Positions 16,844-25,431 of a DNA stretch of 64,000 bases are shown here, one piece after another. The stretch's first letter is position 1, and every line of letters begins with the position of its first letter. The stretch spans positions 330,177 to 394,176 of the forward strand of contig DATAJP010000002.1 in assembly GCA_036262055.1 (NCBI GenBank), written 5' to 3'. Under the pieces are notes generated by a model. That model was not told the DNA's origin. It saw nothing but the letters and a program-made list of their open reading frames with translations, and ran no database searches. The translations under genes were made by a program, and so were the position numbers. This DNA comes from Ignavibacteria bacterium. Its GTDB lineage: Bacteria > Bacteroidota > Ignavibacteria > Tepidaquicellales > Tepidaquicellaceae.

Positions 16844-18085
16844 ATGAAAAAATTTGTTTTCATAATTGCAATTGTTTTTACTACTGCTCATTCCATAGAC
16901 GCTCAATGGATTTCACAGACTTCCAATGTCACGGGAAAGCTTAGCGATGTATGTTTCATAAACGAAAACACGGGATGGATTTGCGGTGATGATTGTGTTT
17001 TGAAGACAACCAACTCAGGTGTTAATTGGCAGAAGATAAATATCAGCGGGTCAAACAATTCAATTCAGTTTATAAATTCCGAAACTGGATATATTGCAGG
17101 TAATAACGGAAAGCTTTATAAAACAATAAACAGCGGCGTTAACTGGGAGTTGGTTAATCTCGGAATTACAACCAACCTGAATCAGATAAGATTTTTTAAC
17201 AGCAGTTTCGGAATTGTTGTAGGCAATAAAGCAAAAGCTTTCAAGACAACAAACGGCGGATTAAATTGGAGTAACATTTCAATCAGCGGCGATACGCTTG
17301 ACATTCTCGATTTAAAAATCTTAAGTGAAAATAAAATCATCTTCACAGGTACGGAATCAACCGTATGGACAAGCATTAATGCAGGAGTAACATGGTCATC
17401 AATATGGTTTGGAATGCCTAACCCTCTTTTTGCGATTGATTTCATAAACGAAAACACAGGTATGGTAAGCGGATGCTGCGGAATGCTGATGCGAACTACA
17501 AATAGCGGCATAAATTGGACGCCCGAAGTATATCTTACCCCCGGCTTTACAGTACATTCATTGAAATATGTAACGCCAAATAAAGTTTTCATTGCCGCCG
17601 AGGCGGGATACATCTTCAGAACATCGAACAATGGAATGAACTGGGACTCACTCGTCGTCCCGAATCATAATGATATTCACGGAATGCATTTTGTAAATGA
17701 AAACACCGGCTGGCTTGTCGGCATCTGGGGAACGATTCTTAAAACCACAAACGGAGGCGGCACGGGCTTTCCAATTGGTATAAATCAAATATCATCGAAT
17801 ATACCTGAAAAATTCTTTTTATCTCAAAACTATCCAAATCCTTTTAATCCTGTTACAAAGATTGTGTTTGATATTCCATCAAACGTCAAAAGCCAAATGT
17901 CAAACGTCAAGTTGTATGTGTATGATATTAACGGAAAGCTTGTTGAGACTTTATTAAATCAAAATCTTTCTACAGGAACTTATGAGATTACTTGGGATGC
18001 AAGTAACTTTCCTAGCGGCATTTATTTTTATACTTTGAATTCTGATATGTTTTCTCAGACGAAAAAAATGATACTCATAAAGTAA
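16844..18085 (+). CDS. Type IX-secreted YCF48-like beta-propeller
   Basis: A 413-residue exported protein: signal peptide (MKKFVFIIAIVFTTAHSIDA), then repeated ~45-residue blade units with the pattern GxxxKTTNSGxNW (VLKTTNSGVNWQKI, LYKTINSGVNWELV, AFKTTNGGLNWSNI, ILKTTNGGG), typical of the YCF48/BNR-like propeller. The last ~85 residues are a type IX secretion sorting tail (FLSQNYPNPFNPVTKIVF .. GIYFYTL .. KMILIK), which directs export to the surface and is normally removed. Inside the tail, SNVKSQMSNVK is encoded by direct repeats of a CAAACGTC word. A paralogue lies at 21903. Confidence 0.9.
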   Translation: MKKFVFIIAIVFTTAHSIDAQWISQTSNVTGKLSDVCFINENTGWICGDDCVLKTTNSGVNWQKINISGSNNSIQFINSETGYIAGNNGKLYKTINSGVNWELVNLGITTNLNQIRFFNSSFGIVVGNKAKAFKTTNGGLNWSNISISGDTLDILDLKILSENKIIFTGTESTVWTSINAGVTWSSIWFGMPNPLFAIDFINENTGMVSGCCGMLMRTTNSGINWTPEVYLTPGFTVHSLKYVTPNKVFIAAEAGYIFRTSNNGMNWDSLVVPNHNDIHGMHFVNENTGWLVGIWGTILKTTNGGGTGFPIGINQISSNIPEKFFLSQNYPNPFNPVTKIVFDIPSNVKSQMSNVKLYVYDINGKLVETLLNQNLSTGTYEITWDASNFPSGIYFYTLNSDMFSQTKKMILIK

Positions 18086-18086
18086 C

Positions 18087-18126
18087 CGAAAGCTTTAGCT
18101 TTCGTTCCCGAACCCTGAAGGGTTCG
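18087..18126. repeat. Twin hairpins between convergent genes (repeat E)
   Basis: CGAAAGCT TT AGCTTTCG (18087-18104) and CGAACCCT GA AGGGTTCG (18109-18126) stand side by side between the propeller gene and the convergent oxidoreductase. The second has a decayed relative at 19291-19308 (CGAACTC..GGGTTCG). They could serve as bidirectional terminators although T-tracts are poor. Confidence 0.65.
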
Positions 18127-18140
18127 ACTACAATAATTAA

Positions 18141-19256
18141 TTATTTCTTTTCGCTCAATCTCTCTGCCTCTACTGCCATTTCAAGTGAACTTCTTCCGTT
18201 TTCTTCAGTGATTATTCTCTTGTGAGATTTGTTTTTAATCCATTCAATCTGGTCTTCAATCATTGCACGAAGTATATCCCCGTATATATGCATTTTTTCT
18301 TTTTGTTCGTTCCAGTATAAATCATATTGCTGGTATGTTTCATAATCTTTAAAGCGTGATTTTGTTTTCCGTTCATCACCGTTATACCAGCTTGTCATGT
18401 CGATACGTGCATAAGGAAATAAATCATTTATGATTTTTGTTTCCGTTTCATTTGTAATTGCGTGAATTTTTATTCTTGTCGGCACCCATTCATAAAGTGT
18501 GATGTCCCCCTTTTCAAAAAGTATTCTCAGCTCCTGTCTGTCCATTCTGTTTGCCTGTGTAAACCCGTGATAATAATTTATCATAACGTCATTTTTATAT
18601 TTTACCGAACATTGTACCTGGTCAATTATATTCGTTCCTTCTCGCATTGACTCTTGAGCGCACTCAACTTTTCCTTTTCCGAGCCAACCCTCAAACATAT
18701 CAAAAAAATGCACACCGTGCTCGATGAATATTCCTCCGCTCTTTCCTTTATCCCAGAACCAATGCTTGGGTGAAAGCCCCTCATCGGAGGCATAATTTTC
18801 AAAATACCCGTGAAGAACTTCACCGAGCGCTTTTGAATTGATTAACTGTTTAACTTTATCATAAAGCAAATTATATCTCTGCATGAGATTAACAGACAGC
18901 AAAAGATTTTTTTCTTTTGCAAGCGCAATCATTTCATCTGCTTGTTCGAGAGATAATGCAAAAGGTTTTTCGACTATGACATTCTTCCCTGCATTGAGTG
19001 CTTTCATGGAATGTTCGTAATGAAGAAAAGGAGGAGTGGCAATATATACGAGGTCGATTTCAGGATTTGCAAGCATATCAGTAATTTCCAGAATGCCTGC
19101 AAGTCCAAATCTTTCTGATGCTCTTTGCGCTGCTTCGCGATGAGTACAGCACATACCTGCAATTTTTATTTCAGGCAGCTGCAAAAAATTCTGAACTGCA
19201 AACATTGCAAATCCGCCAAAACCGATTACACCTAAATTAATTTTTTTGTTTCCCAT
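18141..19256 (-). CDS. Gfo/Idh/MocA-family oxidoreductase
   Basis: A 371-residue cytosolic NAD(P)-dependent dehydrogenase. The N-terminal Rossmann fold has LGVIGFGGFAMFAVQNFLQL, then the family hallmark VYIATPPFLHYEHSMKAL and NVIVEKPFALSLEQADEMI with the catalytic EKP lysine. The C-terminal half is the GFO_IDH_MocA substrate domain, with HFFDMFEGWLG after a GGIFIEHGVH motif. Such enzymes act on sugars, inositols or related polyols; the substrate cannot be read from the sequence. Possible link: envelope sugar or storage metabolism. It is a single gene, flanked by hairpin repeats on both sides. Confidence 0.85.
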   Translation of the reverse strand: MGNKKINLGVIGFGGFAMFAVQNFLQLPEIKIAGMCCTHREAAQRASERFGLAGILEITDMLANPEIDLVYIATPPFLHYEHSMKALNAGKNVIVEKPFALSLEQADEMIALAKEKNLLLSVNLMQRYNLLYDKVKQLINSKALGEVLHGYFENYASDEGLSPKHWFWDKGKSGGIFIEHGVHFFDMFEGWLGKGKVECAQESMREGTNIIDQVQCSVKYKNDVMINYYHGFTQANRMDRQELRILFEKGDITLYEWVPTRIKIHAITNETETKIINDLFPYARIDMTSWYNGDERKTKSRFKDYETYQQYDLYWNEQKEKMHIYGDILRAMIEDQIEWIKNKSHKRIITEENGRSSLEMAVEAERLSEKK

Positions 19257-19355
19257 ACGTTACATAAAGTAGTATAATATATAACGCAGTCGAACTCATT
19301 AGGGTTCGCAGAATAAAAAATTAATTCAGGTTAATTTTCGACTAAAAGATTCGTG

Positions 19356-19601
19356 TCATTTATTATAGAGGTTGTGAAGCATTGCTTTCGCATCTTCCAA
19401 TCTCGCTTTTGCCTGGTCAGAAAGTTTTTCGCCTGCGCGGTTGATATAAAAATTCAACCTGTCCATTGCCTGCTGTGCACCATCTGAAGCCGCTTTCAAT
19501 CCTTCTGCAATTTTTTCAGGCGCTTGCTCAAAAAAACCTTCAGGCGGATGCCAATGGGTATCAACGTCCTTCGACCACAAATTTTTGTTTTCTTCCGACA
19601 T
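19356..19601 (-). CDS. DUF3175 family protein
   Basis: An 81-residue soluble protein. It keeps the DUF3175 pattern: an N-terminal LWSKDV, a central EGFFEQAPEKIAEGLK and a C-terminal LNFYINRAGEKLSD.. RLEDAKAML. In that family W[ST].. precedes a .GVF.. PKKIA block and a FYINRAG helix. Length and order fit. No biochemical role is known. It is divergent from the 19763 gene, and the ~160 bp between them must hold both promoters. Confidence 0.65.
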   Translation of the reverse strand: MSEENKNLWSKDVDTHWHPPEGFFEQAPEKIAEGLKAASDGAQQAMDRLNFYINRAGEKLSDQAKARLEDAKAMLHNLYNK

Positions 19602-19762
19602 AATATTGAATTTAAATTTGGAACTAATAAAATATCTGTTCTATTAAATAAATTAAGTTAAGATTCGTTAACTAAATGAATTAATACTCAATTTTTCACG
19701 AATTTTAATTAAAATATATTTAGCTTAAATTTAAGCTAATTAAAATTAAATCAAAAGAAATT

Positions 19763-20632
19763 ATGCAGGATAATTTTAGCCAAAGAGAAGTCAACGACGA
19801 TAGACTTGATACTGAAGTTATGACAAAACAGGGAAATAAAATGATAATCTTCATGTCGATTATCATTTTACTTGTGCTTGTCATTCTCGGATTGTTATGG
19901 ATAACATATTTCAATGTGTCGGATTATGACCGCGGGATGGATTTCCTTGCTAAGAGAAACTATGACCAGGCGTTAATATATTTTCAGAAAGTTCCGGCGG
20001 GTAAAGGCGATTATACAGCTGCACAATCAAAGATAAATTATATTCAGGGGGTGAAGTTATTTAATGTAAATGATTATGCCGGAGCAAAACAGTTTCTTAC
20101 GAAAGTGAATCCTAACGATGAATATTATAATGAAGTAAAATTAATGCTGGATAAAGTTAATGAGATTGAAAAAGCGGAACTGCTAAAGCAGCAGCTTGAA
20201 CTGGATGAACGGCAGCAGATAATCGATGCGCAGAAACAAGAGGAGCAAAAAATAAAAGATAAAACATTGAGCAATGAATATTTCGCTTTGCTCAAACGTC
20301 TCGAAGATAAATTTCAGAGCGAGTTCGATTTAACAAAAGTTGAGAACTCAGTTGCAATGAAAAAGAATCTCAGAAATCTGAATGATATCCGGCAGCAAAT
20401 GCTTGACATAAAATATGAGGCTCTTAATCAAGACCCCCAGTTACTGGATTATAAAAATGCACTCGATAACTGGATGCTGAAATCGATCAGCTTCGTTACA
20501 ACGGTGATTTCCGAAAACGTTCTCAGCATTCAGGATGCAAGCGTGAATGCAAAAAATATTTTAACAGACGCAGAAAAATATAAAGAAGAAGTAAATCTTG
20601 ATAAACAAAAGCTCAATGCACTGTATCAATAA
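19763..20632 (+). CDS. Membrane-anchored TPR/coiled-coil protein
   Basis: A 289-residue protein with one membrane helix at ~27-50 (MIIFMSIIILLVLVILGLLW) and a large extracytoplasmic part. The first ~90 residues after the helix contain two TPR-like units (AKRNYDQALIYFQKVPAGKG and FNVNDYAGAKQFLTKVNPND), followed by a charged coiled coil (EIEKAELLKQQLELDERQQI..) and a helical C-terminus. I know no named family; the topology is like that of many Bacteroidota envelope scaffolds. No partner gene is obvious; murB follows 95 bp downstream, separated by a repeat B copy. Confidence 0.6.
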   Translation: MQDNFSQREVNDDRLDTEVMTKQGNKMIIFMSIIILLVLVILGLLWITYFNVSDYDRGMDFLAKRNYDQALIYFQKVPAGKGDYTAAQSKINYIQGVKLFNVNDYAGAKQFLTKVNPNDEYYNEVKLMLDKVNEIEKAELLKQQLELDERQQIIDAQKQEEQKIKDKTLSNEYFALLKRLEDKFQSEFDLTKVENSVAMKKNLRNLNDIRQQMLDIKYEALNQDPQLLDYKNALDNWMLKSISFVTTVISENVLSIQDASVNAKNILTDAEKYKEEVNLDKQKLNALYQ

Positions 20633-20639
20633 ATGCATA

Positions 20640-20666
20640 GTGTCATTCTGAGCGAAGCGAAGAATC
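20640..20666. repeat. Dispersed repeat B
   Basis: GTGTCATTCTGAGC then GAAGCGAAGAATC, a complete forward copy between the TPR gene and murB, followed by a run of T. Confidence 0.85.
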
Positions 20667-20727
20667 TTGTTTTTTTTGTTCATATAAATTTAATTACAGA
20701 AATTATAAAGAATAACCTGCCCATATA

Positions 20728-21789
20728 TTGAACATAAAAGAAAACTATCCTTTATCATCACTTACCACCATTGGTCTTGGCGGTCCTGCAAAATATATTA
20801 TAGAGTGTGAATCACCTGCTGAAATAAAAGAAGCAATTAACTTTTCCCGTGAAAAAAATTTAAAGTTTTATGTTCTCTCCGGCGGGAGCAACGTCGTTTT
20901 TCCCGATAAAGGATTTGATGGAGTTATTTTGCTTCTGAGAAATAAATTTCAGGCATTTGAGGTTTTAGAGCAAGATTCGGATTCAATTATTTTAAAAATA
21001 AATGCAGGAGAAAATTGGGACAGCTTTGTAAAATTTGCCGTCGAAAATGGTTACTCTGGAATTGAGTGTCTCTCAGGCATTCCCGGTTCAGTCGGTGCAA
21101 CTCCCGTGCAGAACGTCGGCGCATACGGACAGGAAATAAAAGATGTTTTTGTTTCTCTTAATGCAATTGATGTAAATACCCTTGAAGAAAAAAGTTTTTC
21201 TAATGAGGAATGTAAATTCGATTACCGTCAGAGTAGATTTAAAAAAGAAGATAAAGAAAAATATGTCATTACGGATGTTACGCTTAAGCTTTCCAAAACA
21301 GAAAGTCCAAAAATAAAATATCCCGAGCTTCAGAAATATATTTCTGAAAACACTAAGTATGATTCGACTGATTCATTAAAAGAAAAATTAAAAATCGTTC
21401 GAGAAAGCGTGATTGAAATCAGAAAAAGGAAATCGATGGTTATTGACATTCACGACCCGAACACAAGATCGTGCGGGTCTTTTTTTATGAATCCTGTTTT
21501 GGATGAAATATCATACCAAAATTTTTTAGAGAATGCAAAAGAGCTAAACCCTCCTTCATATAAATCAGGAGATAGATATAAAATTCCCGCCGCATGGCTG
21601 ATTGAGAACTCGGGTTTTTATAAAGGTTACAAATATATGGGAGTTGGAATTTCAACTAACCATACACTCGCGCTTGTAAATTACAACGGTACCACGACCC
21701 AACTCATCGAATTAGCTAATCTCATCAGAGGCAAAGTTTTTGAAAAATTCGGTTTAAAACTTACCCCTGAACCCGAAATAATAGCTTAA
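20728..21789 (+). CDS. murB: UDP-N-acetylenolpyruvoylglucosamine reductase
   Basis: A 353-residue FAD flavoenzyme that reduces UDP-GlcNAc-enolpyruvate to UDP-MurNAc in peptidoglycan synthesis. The start is TTG at 20728, since an in-frame TAA lies 15 bp upstream and no ATG falls between. Signatures: NYPLSSLTTIGLGGPAKYII, YVLSGGSNVV, GIECLSGIPGSVGATPVQNV with GAYGQEI, the catalytic arginine in FDYRQSRFK, the serine proton donor in TRSCGSFFMNP and a terminal LTPEPEII glutamate. The layout is that of the long type I MurB. Other mur genes are not nearby. Confidence 0.95.
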   Translation: MNIKENYPLSSLTTIGLGGPAKYIIECESPAEIKEAINFSREKNLKFYVLSGGSNVVFPDKGFDGVILLLRNKFQAFEVLEQDSDSIILKINAGENWDSFVKFAVENGYSGIECLSGIPGSVGATPVQNVGAYGQEIKDVFVSLNAIDVNTLEEKSFSNEECKFDYRQSRFKKEDKEKYVITDVTLKLSKTESPKIKYPELQKYISENTKYDSTDSLKEKLKIVRESVIEIRKRKSMVIDIHDPNTRSCGSFFMNPVLDEISYQNFLENAKELNPPSYKSGDRYKIPAAWLIENSGFYKGYKYMGVGISTNHTLALVNYNGTTTQLIELANLIRGKVFEKFGLKLTPEPEIIA

Positions 21790-21902
21790 AATTCGCATTA
21801 TCTGCATTTCGTGAAATTACCCTTTCATTTTAAATGCTTGTTTAATATGTTCAATCCTCGGGGAAGAAGGAGAATTAATTAACATCAAAACACAAAATCG
21901 AA

Positions 21903-23126
21903 ATGAAAACGTTAATTACAATTCTTCTTTGTTTTATTCTTAGTTTTGTAAGCGTGAATGCTTACAGCCAATGGATTAACCAATCACCGCCATCTCCCGG
22001 ACACCAAATTTTTTCCTGTTCGTTTCCTTCGGCAAATGTCGGTTACATTTGCGGCTATGGTGAGTTTTTTATGAAAACCACTAACGGTGGCCAAAACTGG
22101 ATAGATCTTTCACTCGGCTTCACGGGTGACAATCTAAATGCAGTCTGGTTTTTGAATGAAACAACGGGATTCATGACGTCAACAAATGATTCGCTTTTAT
22201 ATTCTACCAACGGCGGGCTCGATTGGATAAATTATTTATATCTCGGAAACCAGGGACAGGATTTATTTTTCTTAAACAGCCAGACGGGTTGGGCATCTTC
22301 ATATAACCGATTATACAAAACAACTAATGCAGGAATAAACTGGTCTTTGGTAATTAACGCTGCCGTACCTGATATGTTTTTCACTAGTGAAAATACCGGA
22401 TGGAAAACTTCTTATTCAAGCGGAAGCTCGCAGGTAATGAAAACAACAAACGGTTGTCAAAGCTGGGAAACAAAACATACGACAACTGACTTCAGAGTTG
22501 TTTATGCAATTGATTTCATCAACGAGAATACGGGATGGATATGCGGTTACCGGGGCTATATTGCTAAAACAACTGACGGAGGTGAAACATGGACAGTGCA
22601 GCGTGATACCGGTGGACAGGGTTTATATACAATTTGTTTTATCAATCCAAACATAGGTTTTGCTTCGGGTGATAACGGCTCCGTAGTAAGCACTTCTGAT
22701 GGCGGCACTACATGGACAGAAACCAATCTGCCCGCAAGCAGATATTCAAAGATTGAATTCATAAATCAAAACACGGGATGGATGGTCGGAAGTCACGGCG
22801 TAGTGAGAAAAACTACAAACGCTGCAGGTCTGACTTTTGCAAACCCAATAAGTACAGTTGCAGACGGCTTTGAGTTAAAACAAAATTATCCGAATCCTTT
22901 TAATCCTTCGACCACAATTGAGTTCAGTGTTCCTAATTCAGATTTTTATACTTTGAAAATTTATGATATGAACGGAAAAGAAGTTGCAACTTTAGTGAAT
23001 GAAAATTTGAACTCAGGGAGTTACAATGTTGAATGGAACGGATTAAATAATTCAAGCGGAATTTATTTTTATAAGCTTGTGTCAGGAAGTTTTACTGCAG
23101 TTAAGAAAATGTTGATGTTAAAATGA
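21903..23126 (+). CDS. Type IX-secreted YCF48-like beta-propeller (paralogue)
   Basis: A 407-residue relative of the 16844 protein. Signal peptide MKTLITILLCFILSFVSVNA; then six or seven blade repeats with G...KTTNGGQNW, YSTNGGLDW, YKTTNAGINW, AKTTDGGETW, VSTSDGGTTW and RKTTNAAG. The C-terminal sorting domain reads LKQNYPNPFNPSTTIEF .. IYDMNGKEVATLVNENLNSG .. GIYFYKL .. KKMLMLK, so it is a type IX secretion substrate. It lacks the SNVKSQ insertion found in the tail of its paralogue. Surface propellers of this type often mediate adhesion or carbohydrate contact, but no activity can be read here. Confidence 0.9.
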   Translation: MKTLITILLCFILSFVSVNAYSQWINQSPPSPGHQIFSCSFPSANVGYICGYGEFFMKTTNGGQNWIDLSLGFTGDNLNAVWFLNETTGFMTSTNDSLLYSTNGGLDWINYLYLGNQGQDLFFLNSQTGWASSYNRLYKTTNAGINWSLVINAAVPDMFFTSENTGWKTSYSSGSSQVMKTTNGCQSWETKHTTTDFRVVYAIDFINENTGWICGYRGYIAKTTDGGETWTVQRDTGGQGLYTICFINPNIGFASGDNGSVVSTSDGGTTWTETNLPASRYSKIEFINQNTGWMVGSHGVVRKTTNAAGLTFANPISTVADGFELKQNYPNPFNPSTTIEFSVPNSDFYTLKIYDMNGKEVATLVNENLNSGSYNVEWNGLNNSSGIYFYKLVSGSFTAVKKMLMLK

Positions 23127-23185
23127 TTTATCATTTTAACAGAAATCCCGACTTGTTGGGAATTTATTAAAATAAATTAATCTTT

Positions 23186-23213
23186 GTAGAGACGCAATAT
23201 TTTGCGTCTCTAC
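23186..23213. repeat. Dispersed hairpin repeat C
   Basis: GTAGAGACGCAA TATT TTGCGTCTCTAC is a perfect 12-bp stem with a tetraloop, between convergent genes. The same hairpin is embedded in the riboswitch at 27160-27181. Confidence 0.9.
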
Positions 23214-23218
23214 TTATT

Positions 23219-24127
23219 TTATTTCTGTATAATTCCATAATTCTCAAAATATTTATCGAGCCACTCTTCGTCTTCTGATTCCTGATATAACTTTCCGGTA
23301 TAACCCATATCCTTTGCTATTGCTGCTACTCTGCCCTGATACAACACAAGTGTCTGCGGCTCAATATTAAAAATCGGGTCGGTGTAAGCTTCATCAACTG
23401 TAATAATCTCACCGCCCTGTTGTCTTATGTAAGCAACAAGGTCATCTATAAATAATGCGGCTAAATCGTTTTCATGTAAAAGCAAAACGTGGTTCGGTGA
23501 CCTGCCGATTGTTTTCAGTGCAATGTCATCATAAAACTTTATGCTGTTCCATAAATGCTCGATATAAAAATCTTTAAGCTTTCTGTAATCAATTTTCTTT
23601 TTTTCTTTGAGAGCTTTCTGAAATAAGCTTTCTATATACCAGTCATAATTATCAATAGTAACATAACCATTTACATATCCTAAATTTTTTAATTCCATTC
23701 TTATGTTATCGCGCTCAGGAATGTCTCTTCCCTCTTGAAGAAAAGGAAAACGAAACCATTTTTTAAAATTATTATAACGCGATAAAATCGAATCGGCAGT
23801 TTTTATATCCTGAATATATCCGTCATATCCGATGTTGCGAAGAAACTGATGAGTGTGAGTATGATTTGCGATGATATGTCCTGCATCGATGTATTTTAGC
23901 AATCGAAAATGTCCGTCATAATCGATGTTTCCCGATACACAAAAGAAAGCAGTTTGAACTACACCTGCATCTTTCAATCTTTGAATAAGCGTGTTGGTTC
24001 TTTGAATGCCTGTATAATATGCTCCATCTTTTCTCGGAGCATCATCAAACGTTAATGCAATTTTTTGTGAATAAGAATTAATTGGTGAGAACAAAATAAC
24101 AAACAAAAATAAATAAATAATTTTCAT
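23219..24127 (-). CDS. Polysaccharide deacetylase (NodB domain), secreted
   Basis: A 302-residue exported enzyme: signal peptide (MKIIYLFLFVILFSPINSYS) followed by a NodB-type carbohydrate esterase 4 domain. Visible motifs are the motif 1 IALTFDDAPR with the catalytic Asp-Asp pair, the metal site IIANHTHTHQFL (motif 2, H..H), and FRFPFLQEGRD near motif 3. It would remove N-acetyl groups from a surface or peptidoglycan polysaccharide using a divalent metal. The C-terminal ~80 residues (VLLLHENDLAALFIDDLVAY..) complete the fold. It belongs to a minus-strand group with the next SRPBCC gene, but the 32-bp spacing does not prove an operon. Confidence 0.88.
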   Translation of the reverse strand: MKIIYLFLFVILFSPINSYSQKIALTFDDAPRKDGAYYTGIQRTNTLIQRLKDAGVVQTAFFCVSGNIDYDGHFRLLKYIDAGHIIANHTHTHQFLRNIGYDGYIQDIKTADSILSRYNNFKKWFRFPFLQEGRDIPERDNIRMELKNLGYVNGYVTIDNYDWYIESLFQKALKEKKKIDYRKLKDFYIEHLWNSIKFYDDIALKTIGRSPNHVLLLHENDLAALFIDDLVAYIRQQGGEIITVDEAYTDPIFNIEPQTLVLYQGRVAAIAKDMGYTGKLYQESEDEEWLDKYFENYGIIQK

Positions 24128-24159
24128 AACACATTATCTATAAAAACTGTTCAAAAAAA

Positions 24160-24657
24160 TTATGAATTTATAACTCCTCTTACTTCTGAATCTTTATTCC
24201 GGATGTCTATTCCGCCTTCGGCGATGGACTTAATATTACAAAGATAAAACTGCCACCCTTGTGAGCATCCGAGATGTGTGCTGACTTTTGCTTCTTCGGT
24301 AAGTGGAATATTTTCCTGTGTGAGAGTAATAATTGTATAATCTTTGAACGGCTCGAACTTAACCGTTACCGTGCAGCCGTTTGCAAACGTGAACTTGAAT
24401 AAATCTTTTCCGTTTGCTTCGAGTACTTTTCCTTCTTCAATCACATCGTAGCCAAACCACTCCCATTCATAACTGTCACCTGCTTTGCATGATTCACTTT
24501 TAGAAATCACTTTTCCGTCCCGGTAATAATCCGCGCGTCTTAAAAACCATTTCTCGAGATTATCCCCGGTTATCCACCAGTCATACATTTGTTTTGGTGT
24601 TACACCTTTCACCGCAATTTTTTCTGTGAACTTACTCCAGTCGTATGGTTTTGACAT
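24160..24657 (-). CDS. SRPBCC (START-like) domain protein
   Basis: A 165-residue soluble protein of the AHSA1/SRPBCC type: MYDWWITGDNLEKWFLRRAD at the front, GDSYEWEWFGYDVIEEGKVL and CTVTVKFEPFKDYTIITLTQ in the beta-sheet, and a long C-terminal helix GCSQGWQFYLCNIKSIAEGG. The fold encloses a hydrophobic ligand pocket, with no conserved catalytic residue. The ligand is unknown. The same strand and orientation as the VOC and AraC genes upstream suggests a loose metabolic group of stress or ligand-binding functions. Confidence 0.8.
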   Translation of the reverse strand: MSKPYDWSKFTEKIAVKGVTPKQMYDWWITGDNLEKWFLRRADYYRDGKVISKSESCKAGDSYEWEWFGYDVIEEGKVLEANGKDLFKFTFANGCTVTVKFEPFKDYTIITLTQENIPLTEEAKVSTHLGCSQGWQFYLCNIKSIAEGGIDIRNKDSEVRGVINS

Positions 24658-24759
24658 GATATTTTTGAATTAATTTAAAACAAAGATAATTAAGATAAAC
24701 AAAATTTCCGAAAGTTAAATCGGAAATCTGTTTATCTTATAATAATGGAATGAGTTTGC

Positions 24760-25128
24760 CTATTTAGGTGAGTGCATTGCAACTTTGTTGCCCTCTGTAT
24801 CCATGAAAATCGCAAAGTAACCGATTTCAGGAGTAATCAAAGTTTTTTCAACAACAACTTTTCCGCCTGCAGGCGCAACTTTATCGAGCATTCCCTGTAA
24901 GTTTTCGCCGCCGTTTAAATAAACCATAACACCGTTTGTTGACGGCTCGAAATCTTTTACTGCACAGACAGCACCGCTCACGCCATTGCCGTCATACGGG
25001 AAGAATCCCATCTTAGCTTCACCCATATCTTGTTTGTGAAGGTCAGCGTCAAAAAGTGTTCCGTAAAACTTGCATGCTCTATCGAAATCCTTAGCCGGAA
25101 TCTCGAACCAGTTAATTGTATTTGCCAT
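24760..25128 (-). CDS. VOC (glyoxalase-fold) protein
   Basis: A 122-residue protein with one vicinal-oxygen-chelate module pair: NTINWFEIPAKDFDRACKFY, a GFFPYDGNGVSGAVC strand, MVYLNGGENLQGMLDKV and the terminal EIGYFAIFMDTEGNKVAMHS. Divalent metal ligands of true glyoxalase I cannot all be recognised, so only the fold is claimed. Members often carry antibiotic resistance, dioxygenase or predicted isomerase roles. It follows the AraC regulator at a distance of ~300 bp and precedes the SRPBCC gene. Confidence 0.82.
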   Translation of the reverse strand: MANTINWFEIPAKDFDRACKFYGTLFDADLHKQDMGEAKMGFFPYDGNGVSGAVCAVKDFEPSTNGVMVYLNGGENLQGMLDKVAPAGGKVVVEKTLITPEIGYFAIFMDTEGNKVAMHSPK

Positions 25129-25431
25129 TTAAATTTCTCCTTGCAGATTGTTCTGCAGTTTAGTTTGTGATTAATATTACTGATACAAAGTTAAGAAAAT
25201 ATTAACAGGTGTGCTTCTTGAAAATTGCTAAATTGGGGAAGAGTTAAAAACTACACAAAATTAAATAACTTTTAAAGAGACTTAACACAAAATATCAAAA
25301 ACACAAAAATTAAATATAAATTTATTGCAATGTTTTGTTTTATTTCGTGTTTTTGTGGATTTTGTATTGAAGAATATTCAGTTTAAATCTTAATCTATCA
25401 TAAAAAATCTGCGTCTAATCTGCGTTGAAAA
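25129..25431. other. Intergenic stretch, 303 bp
   Basis: AT-rich gap between the AraC gene end and the VOC gene start. It holds an imperfect inverted repeat of family G (ACACAAAATATCAAAAACAC with GTGTTTTTGTGGATTTTGTA, about 25300-25370) and a word pair AAATCTGCGTCT..AATCTGCGTTG at 25406-25427 (family H, compare 40546-40618). No ORF worth calling. Confidence 0.6.
25300..25370. repeat. AT-rich inverted repeat G
   Basis: Left arm ACACAAAATATCAAAAACAC is complementary, with mismatches, to the right arm GTGTTTTTGTGGATTTTGTA. Similar words and arrangement occur at 10672-10754. Confidence 0.5.
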
